Below, in pieces: positions 1 to 9,269 of a DNA stretch of 64,000 bases. The DNA is from Congregibacter variabilis (GTDB lineage: Bacteria > Pseudomonadota > Gammaproteobacteria > Pseudomonadales > Halieaceae): NCBI RefSeq assembly GCF_045689235.1, contig NZ_CP136864.1, forward strand, positions 2,542,001 to 2,606,000, read 5' to 3'. Under the pieces are notes generated by a model. The model did no database searches. It was given only the letters and a program-made list of their open reading frames with translations, and was not told the DNA's origin. Each line of letters starts with the position of its first letter. Within the stretch, counting starts at the first letter, position 1. The translations under genes and the position numbers were made by a program.

Positions 1-86
1 ATTACAAAGACCAGGATCGCGATTAGCCAGAGCACATTCCCGCCTTTGTCCATAAAGGCGAGAATGGTTTCCAGGAAGCCTCCCAT
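1..86 (-). CDS. MotA/TolQ/ExbB proton channel protein, N-terminal fragment
   Basis: Only the first 28 codons are in the window, read leftward from an ATG at 86 and running off the edge. The peptide begins MGGFLETILAFMDKGG and then enters a hydrophobic segment (VLWLIAILVFV), which is how the small ExbB2 subunits of TonB2-type systems start. It lies 17 bp downstream of the larger TtpC-like channel gene on the same strand, so it is very probably the ExbB subunit of that operon, with exbD and tonB expected beyond the edge. The rest of the protein cannot be judged. Confidence 0.75.
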   Translation of the reverse strand, partial: MGGFLETILAFMDKGGNVLWLIAILVFV

Positions 87-103
87 GCTTAGCAGCCTCC
101 CGC

Positions 104-1525
104 TTACTTGGAGCTGGCTTCGGAGTGCGTAGCAACGATGCCTGTCGCCTGCTCGTTCAGCACGTGGATGATGCGCTGAGCGCGACCATTAACCAGTGTG
201 TGAAGCAGAACTGTCGGGATAGCTACCAGCAGACCGAGAACCGTGGTGATCAATGCGCCAGAGATACCACCGGCCATTGCCTTCGGATCGCCGGCACCAA
301 AGATGGTGATGGCCTGGAAGGTCACGATCATACCCGTCACCGTACCCAGCAGACCCATCAGAGGCGCTACCGCAGCGATAATCTTGAGGAGCGTTAAGCC
401 CGACTCGAGCTTCGGTGTCTCGCGCATCACAGCCTCGGACATCTTCAACTCGAGAGTCTCCAGATCCATGCTTGGGTTGTCCTCGTGGACCTTCAGGACG
501 CGACCCAGTGGGTTGTTGTCCATGGCCTTGTCAGACTTAAGCTGCTTGCTGACCTTGGCGCTGACGCCAGTCAGAACCAGTACTCGGAAGATCGCGAGGA
601 TAAAGGCGAACGCACCAACTGCGGTGATCGCGTAGCCAACATAGCCACCCTGATGCCAGCGCTCTTCCAGGTTCGGGCTATCAATGATTGCCGCGAGGAA
701 GGAACCGCCTGTAGGACCAGTGGGGTCGATACCAAACTGATGCAAGCCACCGGAAGCATTTGCCAATTCGTTGGCCCAACCAGTGTAGTTACCAGAAGGC
801 TGACGAGGCAGAACAGCCAGGCTGTTGTTGTCATAGGCGAGGTAGTTACCCTCGGTATCGATCACGTTGAAGGCACCGACACGAACAACATCACGCTGAG
901 CACGTTCGCCCGACGCTGTTGCCACTTCGGTAGTAAACGATACGACCTTGCCGGTCTCGGTGATTTCACGCAGCATTTCGTACCACACACGCTCGATCTC
1001 TTCGATGCTCGGCAGGCGATCAGAAGTGCTCATCTTGTCGATGAGGTCCTGCAAAAACAGGCCGCGATCGGGATACTGTGAAGACACCAGTGACACGTCG
1101 AGGTTGGACTTGAGGTCACCAGAAGCAGCAGTCAGGTGGCCGAACAACTCGGTCAGGGCACCAAGACGCTCACGCAGCTGCTCTTGCTTGTCAGCGACCA
1201 GCAACTCGTTGGCTTCGAAAGTATCTTCCAGCTGCGCAGAGCGACGCTCTTCGCGAGTACGCTCAGCTTCAGCGTCAGACAGCATCTTGGCCTGATCAGC
1301 TTTGGCGTTGGCAAAGCGTTGCTCCCGGGCGCGATTCTCTTTCGCGTCCGTCACCTGACCTTGCTTTACGAATTCAAGCAGCTGGCCCATGTTTGCGGCA
1401 GCTTCGGCGCGCAGATCAGGCTCGGGAGCGGCAGGCGCTGCATCGTCCTGTGCGAAGGCTGAAGAGCTCATCGCAACCAAACCGCCCAGTACCAGAGCGG
1501 AAACCATATTGTTAAGCGATTTCAT
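104..1525 (-). CDS. TtpC-like MotA/TolQ/ExbB proton channel family protein
   Basis: 473 residues, about twice the length of a classical ExbB. A signal peptide (residues 1-25, ending SSSAFA) is followed by a long charged, coiled-coil periplasmic region, one membrane helix near 293-318 and a C-terminal MotA/TolQ/ExbB domain (about 373-451) with two hydrophobic helices, including GLLGTVTGMIVTF. This layout is that of TtpC, the extra inner-membrane component of Vibrio TonB2 systems that passes proton-motive force to outer-membrane receptors. The start codon overlaps the stop of the upstream DUF3450 gene by one base, and an ExbB gene follows, so the genes form one operon. Function is from family knowledge; the cargo receptor is not identifiable. 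Confidence 0.88.
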   Translation of the reverse strand: MKSLNNMVSALVLGGLVAMSSSAFAQDDAAPAAPEPDLRAEAAANMGQLLEFVKQGQVTDAKENRAREQRFANAKADQAKMLSDAEAERTREERRSAQLEDTFEANELLVADKQEQLRERLGALTELFGHLTAASGDLKSNLDVSLVSSQYPDRGLFLQDLIDKMSTSDRLPSIEEIERVWYEMLREITETGKVVSFTTEVATASGERAQRDVVRVGAFNVIDTEGNYLAYDNNSLAVLPRQPSGNYTGWANELANASGGLHQFGIDPTGPTGGSFLAAIIDSPNLEERWHQGGYVGYAITAVGAFAFILAIFRVLVLTGVSAKVSKQLKSDKAMDNNPLGRVLKVHEDNPSMDLETLELKMSEAVMRETPKLESGLTLLKIIAAVAPLMGLLGTVTGMIVTFQAITIFGAGDPKAMAGGISGALITTVLGLLVAIPTVLLHTLVNGRAQRIIHVLNEQATGIVATHSEASSK

Positions 1526-2310
1526 TATTGCGCCTCCGGTGCAGCGATGGGCATGTTGAGGAGTTCGATAGTGGCTGTCTTCTTAGCGATACGAACGCCC
1601 TTGCGGATGGCCGCAGAGTAATCACCCGATGCCAGGGGCTCCCAGCTGCGGGTAGCGTTGTTCCAGGCGCCAGCTTCCAAACCATCAGATGTCTGGTAAA
1701 CCAGAGCGATTCGACCGATTCGCAGGAAGTCCACATCACGCGGGCCGGTGCCCAGGTCGATGGTGTCACTGTAAGTTTCAAAGCCTCGACCGTACTGAAG
1801 CTCGATGTTGTAAGCCTCCAACACCTGTCGGAATTTCTCGGCAACGGTCAGATCAGAGCGATCGACGTTGGTTTTGAGGAACTCGATACGCTGACGGCGC
1901 TCTTCAAGGTTGAAGGGCACATCCATCTCAACGAACTGCTCCAATCCGTCGATCATGCGGATCACCAGCGGCGTCATTTGACGCTGAATGATCGTTACCT
2001 GGTCAATGGATTCGTCGATGTCCGCGATGCGACGCACCTGGTTATCAATCTGACGTTGCAGACGTGCGTTGTAGACGCGCAGACCGTCAATTTGCTTCAT
2101 GACTGTTTTGTAGTCGTCGAGCAGATTGCGGGTTTCGTCTGCAAGACGATCTACCTTCGCCTGGGACTCGCGGGCTGCCTGTGTTTTCTGGGCACTGACC
2201 TCGAGTATGTTGTCGAGTGTGCTTGTCTGAGCCGACGCTGCCAGACCCACGAGGGCGGACAGTGACGCTACAGCGACAAGCAGCACATTCTTCAGTCGAT
2301 AGCTAGTCAT
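1525..2310 (-). CDS. DUF3450 family periplasmic protein of a TonB2-type operon
   Basis: 261 residues with a signal peptide (cleavage likely after ASA near residue 27), a helical, probably coiled-coil stretch at about 35-95 and a C-terminal globular part. It matches the DUF3450 family, which is nearly always the first gene of DUF3450-TtpC-ExbB-ExbD-TonB operons. The biochemical role is unknown; a periplasmic accessory of the energy-transduction complex is inferred from position. It overlaps the TtpC-like gene by one base (TAATG). The 235 bp upstream, up to folA, should hold the operon promoter, but I see no convincing -35/-10 pair or Fur box there. Confidence 0.82.
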   Translation of the reverse strand: MTSYRLKNVLLVAVASLSALVGLAASAQTSTLDNILEVSAQKTQAARESQAKVDRLADETRNLLDDYKTVMKQIDGLRVYNARLQRQIDNQVRRIADIDESIDQVTIIQRQMTPLVIRMIDGLEQFVEMDVPFNLEERRQRIEFLKTNVDRSDLTVAEKFRQVLEAYNIELQYGRGFETYSDTIDLGTGPRDVDFLRIGRIALVYQTSDGLEAGAWNNATRSWEPLASGDYSAAIRKGVRIAKKTATIELLNMPIAAPEAQ

Positions 2311-2545
2311 GGGAATTGTGCTTCCTGTGTCGAGAGAAATGTGAACTGTTCTTTTTGATTGCAGTTGAGACCAAATGTCGGACTTGGACCAACTGATATT
2401 AGTCGTAGACCGGGCGACAGATATAAGCAGATAAAATGCCTCATTTCAAACAACTGATGTTGCGATTTTCAGCTGCGAGGCATTATGAGTAGTTAGGTAA
2501 CACTGGTCGCCCTCTAGGTAACGCTTTCTGGGTGATTTACCGATG

Positions 2546-3061
2546 CTAGTGGGTCCGTCGCGTGTATTCAAGAAACGTGTGAGCAGGAGCCGCGTCCTGA
2601 GCAGGATTTTCCTGACGCGCCACCTCCTGCCAGTCCTTCCAATCAATACCGTGGAGAAACGCGTCGCCCGGGGGCTCAATGTGCACCCGCGTTAAATAAA
2701 TTCGACTCGCCATAGGTAGCGCCAGTGCGTAAATCTGCGCCCCACCAATAATCATGAGTTCACTGCTGCCATCGATGTGCGCAATGTCTTTTGCCAGCTC
2801 TACCGCCTCTTCAAGACTTTGCACACAACGCACACCTTCAGCGGAGTAAGCCGGATCACGACTGATCAAAATATTTGTGCGCCCGGGAAGCGGCCTGCCA
2901 ATAGATTCGTAGGTAAGCCTACCCATGAGGATTGGTTTTCCCATGGTTGTGCGCTTGAAATGGGCAAGATCCGCGGGGAGTTTCCAGGGGAGAGCGTTAT
3001 CGCGGCCAATGACATCGTTATCTGCCACCGCAACAATCAGGGCAATGGGAAACTCACTCAC
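2546..3061 (-). CDS. folA: Dihydrofolate reductase
   Basis: 171 residues. It reduces 7,8-dihydrofolate to tetrahydrofolate with NADPH in the cytoplasm. Visible family features are the N-terminal IALIVAVADNDVIGRDNALPW segment with the Met20-type loop, the acidic residue Asp31 in LPADLAHFKR that protonates substrate, the NADPH-binding segment GKPILMGRLTYESIGRPLPGR and the later IIGGAQIYA motif. It overlaps the end of thyA by 4 bp. The two enzymes work as a cycle: ThyA produces dihydrofolate and FolA regenerates tetrahydrofolate. Confidence 0.96.
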   Translation of the reverse strand: MSEFPIALIVAVADNDVIGRDNALPWKLPADLAHFKRTTMGKPILMGRLTYESIGRPLPGRTNILISRDPAYSAEGVRCVQSLEEAVELAKDIAHIDGSSELMIIGGAQIYALALPMASRIYLTRVHIEPPGDAFLHGIDWKDWQEVARQENPAQDAAPAHTFLEYTRRTH

Positions 3062-3891
3062 ACGGCCACCGGAGCAGGAATATGCGGGTGCGGGTCATAG
3101 CCGCTGAGCTCAAAGTCTTCAAAACGATAGTCGTAAATACTCTCGGGCTTGCGCAGCAGCGCGAGTTTTGGGAGTGACCGTGGCTCTCGGGACAATTGCT
3201 CCTGCACTTGTTCCATGTGGTTTAGATACAAATGCGAGTCGCCGGTACTGATGATGATTTCGCCCGGCTCCAGCCCGGTCTGCTGGGCCAGCATCATTAC
3301 CAGCACAGCAAGACTAGCGGTGTTAAAAGGCAAACCCAGAAAGGTGTCACTGGAACGTATGTACAGCTGCGCTGAAAGACGCCCGTTCGCGACATAAAAC
3401 TGATAGAGCAGGTGGCAAGGCGGCAGGGCCATTCGCCCGGCCGCAGCATTCTCCTGAGGACTGAGTGACTCATCCGGGAGGTACTCGACGTTCCAGGCAT
3501 GGAAGAGAATCCGCCGGCTATCGGGTCGATGCTTCAAACAATCGAGAACATACTCTATCTGGTTGATTTCTCCACCGTCCTTAGTCGGCCAGGCCCGCCA
3601 TTGCTTGCCGTAGACCGGTCCCAGGTCACCCGTGTCGGTAGCCCACTCGTTCCAGATGCTGACCCCGTGCTCCTGCAGCCAGGCGACGTTGGTATCGCCG
3701 TTAAGAAACCAGATCAGTTCATTAACAATGCTGCGTAAATGTAGCTTTTTGGTAGTCAGTAAGGGAAACCCGTCAGCGAGGTCGTGTCGGAACTGCCGGC
3801 CGAAGACCGACAAAGTGCCGGTCCCGGTTCGATCCTCCTTACGCACGCCGTTATCAAGAATATCTCTCAGCAAATCCTGATATTGCCGCAT
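3058..3891 (-). CDS. thyA: Thymidylate synthase
   Basis: 277 residues. It makes dTMP from dUMP using methylenetetrahydrofolate. The start chosen is the ATG at 3891, preceded by a GGGAG ribosome site and matching the usual MxQYxxLL beginning; a longer frame to 3942 would overlap lgt. Catalytic Cys159 sits in ALPPCHLLYQFYV, and the folate/nucleotide motifs YGKQWRAWP, RSSDTFLGLPFN and DSHLYLNH are intact. Compared with the 264-residue E. coli enzyme there is a short insertion (about residues 140-155, rich in Glu and Ala) just before the catalytic Cys. It lies between lgt (10 bp gap) and folA (4 bp overlap). Confidence 0.96.
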   Translation of the reverse strand: MRQYQDLLRDILDNGVRKEDRTGTGTLSVFGRQFRHDLADGFPLLTTKKLHLRSIVNELIWFLNGDTNVAWLQEHGVSIWNEWATDTGDLGPVYGKQWRAWPTKDGGEINQIEYVLDCLKHRPDSRRILFHAWNVEYLPDESLSPQENAAAGRMALPPCHLLYQFYVANGRLSAQLYIRSSDTFLGLPFNTASLAVLVMMLAQQTGLEPGEIIISTGDSHLYLNHMEQVQEQLSREPRSLPKLALLRKPESIYDYRFEDFELSGYDPHPHIPAPVAV

Positions 3892-3901
3892 GTCTGCTCC
3901 C

Positions 3902-4705
3902 TCAGTGTTTCGATGAATGCTCGCCGGTGCGCCCATAGGCATACCAGAGCATATAAAGTCCCAAAAGAATCATGGGCACGCAAAGTATCTGACCTCTGGT
4001 CATCCAGCCGAAGGCCTGAATCCCAAGATGTGCGTCGGGCTCGCGAAAAAACTCCGCCGCAAAGCGCAACACGCCGTAGCCAACGGCAAATGCACCAGAA
4101 ACCGCCCAAGTAGGCCGCGTCCGGCTGCTGAACCAAAACAGGATGGCAAACAGGAGCAACCCTTCAAGGGCAAACTGATACAGCTGTGAGGGGTGGCGGG
4201 CAATCTGCAGGGGATCTCTTGGGAACACCATCGCCCACGGCACATCCGCTGCGCGGCCCCAGAGTTCCTGCCCGATAAAGTTGCCCAATCGCCCCAGGGC
4301 TAGCCCCAGCGGAGCCAGCGGCGCTACAAAATCCAACAAAGGGGCGAAGGGAATTTTTTGGCTCCGCGCGTACCAGTAAGTCGCGGCAATGACTCCAAGC
4401 ATGCCGCCATGAAAGGACATGCCGCCCTCCCAAACCCGGAGCAACCAGGTCGGATCCTCGGCCAAACGCTCACCACCATAGAAAATGGCGTAGCCCATGC
4501 GCCCACCAAGCACCACGCCCAGCGCTGCATAAAACAGCAGATCATCCACCTGTTGTCGTCCCAGGGGCGAATCAGCCCGTGTGCTGCGCCGGGCAGCCAG
4601 GCCCCAGGCAAACGCGAGGCCCGCAAGGTAGGTCAACCCATACCAATGGATCTGCACTGGGCCCAGGGCAATGGCAACGGGATCGATTTCAGGGTAGGTC
4701 AGCAT
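3902..4705 (-). CDS. lgt: Prolipoprotein diacylglyceryl transferase
   Basis: 267 residues, polytopic inner-membrane enzyme that transfers diacylglycerol from phosphatidylglycerol to the lipobox cysteine of prolipoproteins, the first step of lipoprotein maturation. The conserved SFHGGMLG motif (about residues 97-104) and the Lgt signature GRLGNFIGQELWGR (138-151) are present, as are about seven hydrophobic segments. It is the first gene of the lgt-thyA-folA group, an arrangement shared by many gammaproteobacteria. The 150 bp on its 5' side separates it from the divergent NRDE gene. Confidence 0.96.
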   Translation of the reverse strand: MLTYPEIDPVAIALGPVQIHWYGLTYLAGLAFAWGLAARRSTRADSPLGRQQVDDLLFYAALGVVLGGRMGYAIFYGGERLAEDPTWLLRVWEGGMSFHGGMLGVIAATYWYARSQKIPFAPLLDFVAPLAPLGLALGRLGNFIGQELWGRAADVPWAMVFPRDPLQIARHPSQLYQFALEGLLLFAILFWFSSRTRPTWAVSGAFAVGYGVLRFAAEFFREPDAHLGIQAFGWMTRGQILCVPMILLGLYMLWYAYGRTGEHSSKH

Positions 4706-4858
4706 GTTGTGCGCGCTTTTGGGAAGTCAGGGCGAGGTACCATGTCAGGTACCCAGGGCATTGTGTACTTACATTTGCAGCGCTGCCAGCAGCGCCGCGC
4801 AAGGCCAGCATTATCGGGCAGCGCCCGGTTATGTACAAACCAACTGAGTGATTGATCC

Positions 4859-5647
4859 ATGTGTCTGATAGTTTTTGCCTGGCAACAGCACCCGGCAGCA
4901 CCGCTGCTAATGGCGGCCAACCGCGATGAATTCCATGAGCGTCCTGCATCCGCCGCCGCATACTGGCGTGACAGTCCGCAAATCCTCGCCGGACGAGACC
5001 TTCAAGCCGGGGGAACCTGGCTGGGAGTCAGCCGCAGTGGTCGCGTGGCCGCCATAACCAATATTCGCGACCCGGCCGTCGGTGACAGCAGCGCACCCCG
5101 TTCTCGTGGCGAACTCACGCATAATTTCCTTGCTGGCAAGGAATCTCCCAAGGACTATCTGGCAAAAATCGCAGGCCGCATTCAGGACTATCAAGGTTTC
5201 AATCTTCTGGTCGGTGACAGGGATAGTCTGTGGTATCTGCACGGCAGCTCCGCAGAAAAAGTCGCCCCTCAAGCCTTGCCACCGGGGATCTACGGCCTGA
5301 GCAACGCCGCATTAGACGTACCTTGGCCAAAAGTGAAGCGGGCCAGGGGACAACTGCAGCGCAAACTTCAGACGGGCGAAACACCTAGCCATGATGAGTT
5401 GCGTGACTGCCTGAGCGACCGCAGTCTTGCCGACACCCGAGCACTGGGTGAGCACAAGCTGTCCGGCGAAATGGCGCGACAGCTCTCCGCGCAATTTATC
5501 GTCACCGAGCGCTACGGCACGCGTTGCTGCACAACACTACGGCAGCTCGCCAATGGCCTCCTGGAATTTCAGGAGCAGCGGTTTAATCCGCGGGGTGAAC
5601 TCATGGGTAACGACGCGTTTGAGCTGCGCACGTTAAACCGGGGCTAG
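4859..5647 (+). CDS. NRDE (TANGO2-like) family protein
   Basis: 262 residues beginning MCLIVFAWQQHP and containing the family motif AANRDEF near residues 20-26, plus AGGTWLGVSRSGR and ITNIRD. These define the NRDE/TANGO2 family, whose fold resembles N-terminal nucleophile hydrolases with Cys2 as the possible nucleophile. Human TANGO2 has been linked to lipid and haem handling; the bacterial role is not established. It runs divergently from lgt and its end overlaps the end of ptsP by 4 bp. Confidence 0.88.
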   Translation: MCLIVFAWQQHPAAPLLMAANRDEFHERPASAAAYWRDSPQILAGRDLQAGGTWLGVSRSGRVAAITNIRDPAVGDSSAPRSRGELTHNFLAGKESPKDYLAKIAGRIQDYQGFNLLVGDRDSLWYLHGSSAEKVAPQALPPGIYGLSNAALDVPWPKVKRARGQLQRKLQTGETPSHDELRDCLSDRSLADTRALGEHKLSGEMARQLSAQFIVTERYGTRCCTTLRQLANGLLEFQEQRFNPRGELMGNDAFELRTLNRG

Positions 5648-7914
5648 TCTATGGGCGCAGGCATCATCTGCTGAAGGTCTCGCTCATGGAAAAATGTGCT
5701 GAGGCGCTCTTCTACCGCCTGCCCGCTTTCCATTTGTCGAACCTCGCCAAGGAGAATCTTCGCCTCGCTCGCCGTAATAGAACGAATAGCGTGCTTAACT
5801 CTGGGCAAGCTGGTGACGTTCATAGACAGCATGTTGTAACCCATAGCCAACAACAGCACTGCTGCCATGGGATTGCCCGCCAACTCGCCGCAGATACTCA
5901 CCTGCTTTCCTTCGGCATGAGCGCCATCGGCCACCTGGATTAAGGCGTCCAGCAAAGCCGGATGAAAGGCGTGATACAAATCCGATACTCGGGCATTGTT
6001 ACGATCCACCGCCAACAAATACTGCGTTAAGTCGTTACTTCCCACAGACAGAAAGTCCACTCGACGCGCCAGTGCTCGGGCCTGATAAATAGCTGAGGGT
6101 ACTTCGACCATGACACCAATGGGTGGCAGTGGCATCTCCAGGCCCTCTTCTTCGAGCTCCCTTTGACAGCGATAAATCAGCTCCAGCGCTTCTTCCAACT
6201 CGGGTATGTTGCTGATCATAGGCAGCATGATGCGCAAATTACCCAGGCCCTCGTTGGCCTTGAGCATCGCTCGCACCTGGGCTAGCAAAATCTCCGGATG
6301 ATCCAGTGTTACGCGAATGCCCCTCCAACCAAGAAACGGATTGGCTTCTTCGATGGGGAAGTAAGGCAGCGCCTTGTCACCACCCACATCCAAGGTCCGC
6401 ATGGTGACCGGGCGCGGCGCAAACGCCTCGAGCTGCTCGCGATAAATCTGTCGCTGCTCCTCTTCCGAGGGGAAGCGCTCGCGCATCAAAAAGGGCACTT
6501 CGGTGCGATACAGACCTACACCCTCAGCGCCGCGATCCAGGGATCGCGCGACATCCGCCATCAATCCGGTATTCACCCAGAGCGTAAGCCTCTGATCATC
6601 AAGGGTAATGCAGGGTAAGTCCCGAAGACTCTCCAGGCCTTTGTTGAGCTCGGCGTCCTGATCCGCGATTTCCTGAAAACGGCGAATGACAGCCTTGGTA
6701 GGGTTGAGGTGAACATTGCCGTTGTAGCCATCAATGACCACGGACATATCCCGAAGACGCTTATAGGGCAGGTCTACGGCACCCATCACCGTAGGGATGC
6801 CCATAGCACGAGCCAAAATAGCCACATGCGAGTTGCTGGATCCACGTACCGAGATAAGTCCCACCAGACGATCTCTGGGTATCTCTCCCAGCAAGGAAGC
6901 GGTTAGCTCTTCACTGACAAGGATCGTTTTTTCGGGGAATACCTGATTATCCCGTTGATCGGCCTGAAGGTAGCCCAGCACTCGCTCCCCAAGGTCCTTC
7001 ACATCCACGGCACGCTCGCGCAGATAGCTATGCTCCATAGCTTCGAAGTGACGGATGTGCTCAATCATCACCTGTGCCAATGCACCTTGAGCCCACAGGC
7101 CTGACTTAATCAAAGATGCAACTTCACCACCGATTCTTGAGTCATCAAGAATGCCGATGTACACATCAAACAAAGCGAGGTCTTCGGGACTCAACTTGTC
7201 CCGCAAGTTCTCGGCGACAGATTCAATGTCGATACGCACCTGCGAGAGCGCACGCTTGAAAGCCCGCAACTCCCCCCGGCGATCGTCACTCAACTGCCGG
7301 GGGACGGCGTACAAGTCTGCCACTGGCGACACCACCACCGCTGTTCCGATAGCGATACCCGGAGCGCCGGGCACTCCGCTGATGCGGGCATAGGCGCTGG
7401 CACGCTCAGGACTGCTCTCGTCGGGCACCTCGCCAGTAACCCGAGCATGGGCAATAACGCCGGCAAGCTGGGCGGACATGGTCACCAGAAACGCTTCTTC
7501 TGATTCATCAAAACGCCGACGACGGGCCTGCTGTACAACCAAAACGCCCAGTACATCGCGCTGGTGAATGATGGGCACGCCCAGAAACGCGTGGAAAGAC
7601 TCTTCGCCGATATTCGGTAGCAATTGGAAGTTTGGGTGTAGCTCGGCGTCCTCCAGGTTCACCGGCTCCTCGCGCTCGGCCACAAGACCCACCAGACCTT
7701 CGCCCGGGGCTAGCGATAAATGACCCACCTGATCTGCGTTCAGCCCCTCGGTAGCACGAAATACATAGCGGGTCTCGTTTCTGTCGCGAATGTAGACACT
7801 GCAGACCTCTGTACCCATGGCCATGCGCACGCGAGACACAATAATGCCGAGTACTTCATCAAGAGACTCAGCCGCATTGACCTCAAGTACGATATTGCGA
7901 AGGACCGAAAGCAT
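5644..7914 (-). CDS. ptsP: Phosphoenolpyruvate-protein phosphotransferase PtsP (EI-Ntr)
   Basis: 756 residues. An N-terminal GAF domain (about 1-160) is followed by the PTS enzyme I domains. The phosphorylated His363 lies in RGSSNSHVAILARAMG, and the PEP-binding part holds GLYRTEVPFL, LDVGGDKALPYF, GTNDLTQY-type SVGSNDLTQY and a SICGELAGNP catalytic-Cys motif near 689. This is the first enzyme of the nitrogen PTS, passing phosphate from PEP to NPr and then IIA-Ntr. It follows rppH by only 2 bp, the usual rppH-ptsP pair. Confidence 0.96.
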   Translation of the reverse strand: MLSVLRNIVLEVNAAESLDEVLGIIVSRVRMAMGTEVCSVYIRDRNETRYVFRATEGLNADQVGHLSLAPGEGLVGLVAEREEPVNLEDAELHPNFQLLPNIGEESFHAFLGVPIIHQRDVLGVLVVQQARRRRFDESEEAFLVTMSAQLAGVIAHARVTGEVPDESSPERASAYARISGVPGAPGIAIGTAVVVSPVADLYAVPRQLSDDRRGELRAFKRALSQVRIDIESVAENLRDKLSPEDLALFDVYIGILDDSRIGGEVASLIKSGLWAQGALAQVMIEHIRHFEAMEHSYLRERAVDVKDLGERVLGYLQADQRDNQVFPEKTILVSEELTASLLGEIPRDRLVGLISVRGSSNSHVAILARAMGIPTVMGAVDLPYKRLRDMSVVIDGYNGNVHLNPTKAVIRRFQEIADQDAELNKGLESLRDLPCITLDDQRLTLWVNTGLMADVARSLDRGAEGVGLYRTEVPFLMRERFPSEEEQRQIYREQLEAFAPRPVTMRTLDVGGDKALPYFPIEEANPFLGWRGIRVTLDHPEILLAQVRAMLKANEGLGNLRIMLPMISNIPELEEALELIYRCQRELEEEGLEMPLPPIGVMVEVPSAIYQARALARRVDFLSVGSNDLTQYLLAVDRNNARVSDLYHAFHPALLDALIQVADGAHAEGKQVSICGELAGNPMAAVLLLAMGYNMLSMNVTSLPRVKHAIRSITASEAKILLGEVRQMESGQAVEERLSTFFHERDLQQMMPAPID

Positions 7915-7916
7915 AT

Positions 7917-8420
7917 TCAGCTGCCCCGCTTACAAGCCGGCAAGCCACCGTGGAGCGGAACCGCCAGCTCTTTAAGGGCGCGGCGATAGACCTCCCGCTT
8001 GAAGTACACCACCTCATTGAGGGGATACCAGTAGGAGACCCACTCCCAATGATCGAACTCGGGCTTTACGTTATGAGACAGGCTTACCGCGTCATCGGGA
8101 GCCAGCATTCGCAGCAAATACCACTTTTGCTTCTGCCCGATGCACAGCGGCTGCTGGCCTTTACGCTGATACTGTTTTGGCAGGCGATAGCGCAACCAGC
8201 CTCTGGTGCTCCCTAAAACCTCGACTGCATCCGGGGCCAGGCCGACCTCTTCTTCAAGTTCGCGATACAGGGCTTCTTCGGGTTTTTCACCATCGTTGAT
8301 GCCGCCTTGGGGAAACTGCCAAGCGTTGCGGCCACCCACGCGACGCGCCCACAGAAGGCGTCCGTCATCATTGGTGATGACGATACCAACATTGGGCCGA
8401 AAGCCCTGCGCATCGATCAT
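7917..8420 (-). CDS. rppH: RNA pyrophosphohydrolase
   Basis: 167 residues from the ATG at 8420, which gives the typical MIDAQGFRPNVGIVI start; the open frame continues upstream without resemblance to the family. It is a Nudix hydrolase that removes pyrophosphate from 5'-triphosphate mRNA ends and starts RNase E decay. The Nudix box is complete at about residues 39-61 (GGINDGEKPEEA, then RELEEEVGL). It is directly followed by ptsP, with a 2 bp gap. Confidence 0.95.
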   Translation of the reverse strand: MIDAQGFRPNVGIVITNDDGRLLWARRVGGRNAWQFPQGGINDGEKPEEALYRELEEEVGLAPDAVEVLGSTRGWLRYRLPKQYQRKGQQPLCIGQKQKWYLLRMLAPDDAVSLSHNVKPEFDHWEWVSYWYPLNEVVYFKREVYRRALKELAVPLHGGLPACKRGS

Positions 8421-8561
8421 GAATACTGTGTCCAACGTGACAACTGGTTGTCGATTGTTCCACAAATAAGCGGTACTGAGAATTGCCACACATTTGACGG
8501 CTCGTTACCCTTGCTCCAGGCACCTCTATTCCTGCCCCTCTAATCTCACTTGGGACTATCC

Positions 8562-9218
8562 ATGACGCTGGCTATTTTTGACCTCGACAACACATTAATC
8601 GCCGGTGATAGCGACCATCTTTGGGGGGAATTTCTCTGCACCGAAGGATTAGTAGATCAAAGGAGTTTTCGGGCGGCTAACGAAAGCTTTTACGCTGACT
8701 ACCAGCGTGGCGAGCTCGACATCCAGGCCTACCTGAGCTTTGCCCTCGCGCCACTGGCGGGACGCACTCCCCGGGACCTTTCGACGCTCCAGGACAAGTT
8801 CATCCGCGACTGTATCAGGCCTATTTTGCTGCCTGCGGCGACAGAACTTATCCAGAAACATCGGGATCAAGGCGATCGATTACTGATTATCACCGCCACC
8901 AATGAGTTCGTGACAAAACCCATCGCAACGCTGCTGGGCATCCACGAACTGCTCGGCTGCATTGTCGAAATAAAGGACGGCATGATTACCGGCAGTCCCA
9001 CGGGCACCCTCACCTACCGCGAGGGTAAGGTTCGACGTCTGAGGGAATGGCTTGCCTGTGAAAAGGAAAGCCTTGAGGGCGCCTGGTTCTACAGCGACTC
9101 CCACAACGACCTGCCATTGCTGGAAATCGTCGACAACCCAATTTTGGTAGATCCGGACCCCACGCTGGCACGGCACGGTCGCGAACGTGGCTGGCCGCAA
9201 ATCAGTCTGAGAGCTTGA
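8562..9218 (+). CDS. HAD superfamily (IB) phosphatase, SerB-like
   Basis: 218 residues from the ATG at 8562; a TTG at 8550 would add four residues. Nucleophile Asp7 and acid/base Asp9 lie in FDLDNTLIAGDSD, motif II is LLIITATNEFV, and the late motif SDSHNDLPLLE holds the Mg-binding aspartates. This is the HAD-IB hydrolase family that includes phosphoserine phosphatase-like and lipid phosphate phosphatases; the substrate cannot be told. It stands alone, divergent from rppH, and a repeat element follows it. Confidence 0.88.
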   Translation: MTLAIFDLDNTLIAGDSDHLWGEFLCTEGLVDQRSFRAANESFYADYQRGELDIQAYLSFALAPLAGRTPRDLSTLQDKFIRDCIRPILLPAATELIQKHRDQGDRLLIITATNEFVTKPIATLLGIHELLGCIVEIKDGMITGSPTGTLTYREGKVRRLREWLACEKESLEGAWFYSDSHNDLPLLEIVDNPILVDPDPTLARHGRERGWPQISLRA

Positions 9219-9269
9219 TACTGAGCGTTTAAGTCAGCGAGGCAGACCGCACATAGCCTGACGACGCGT

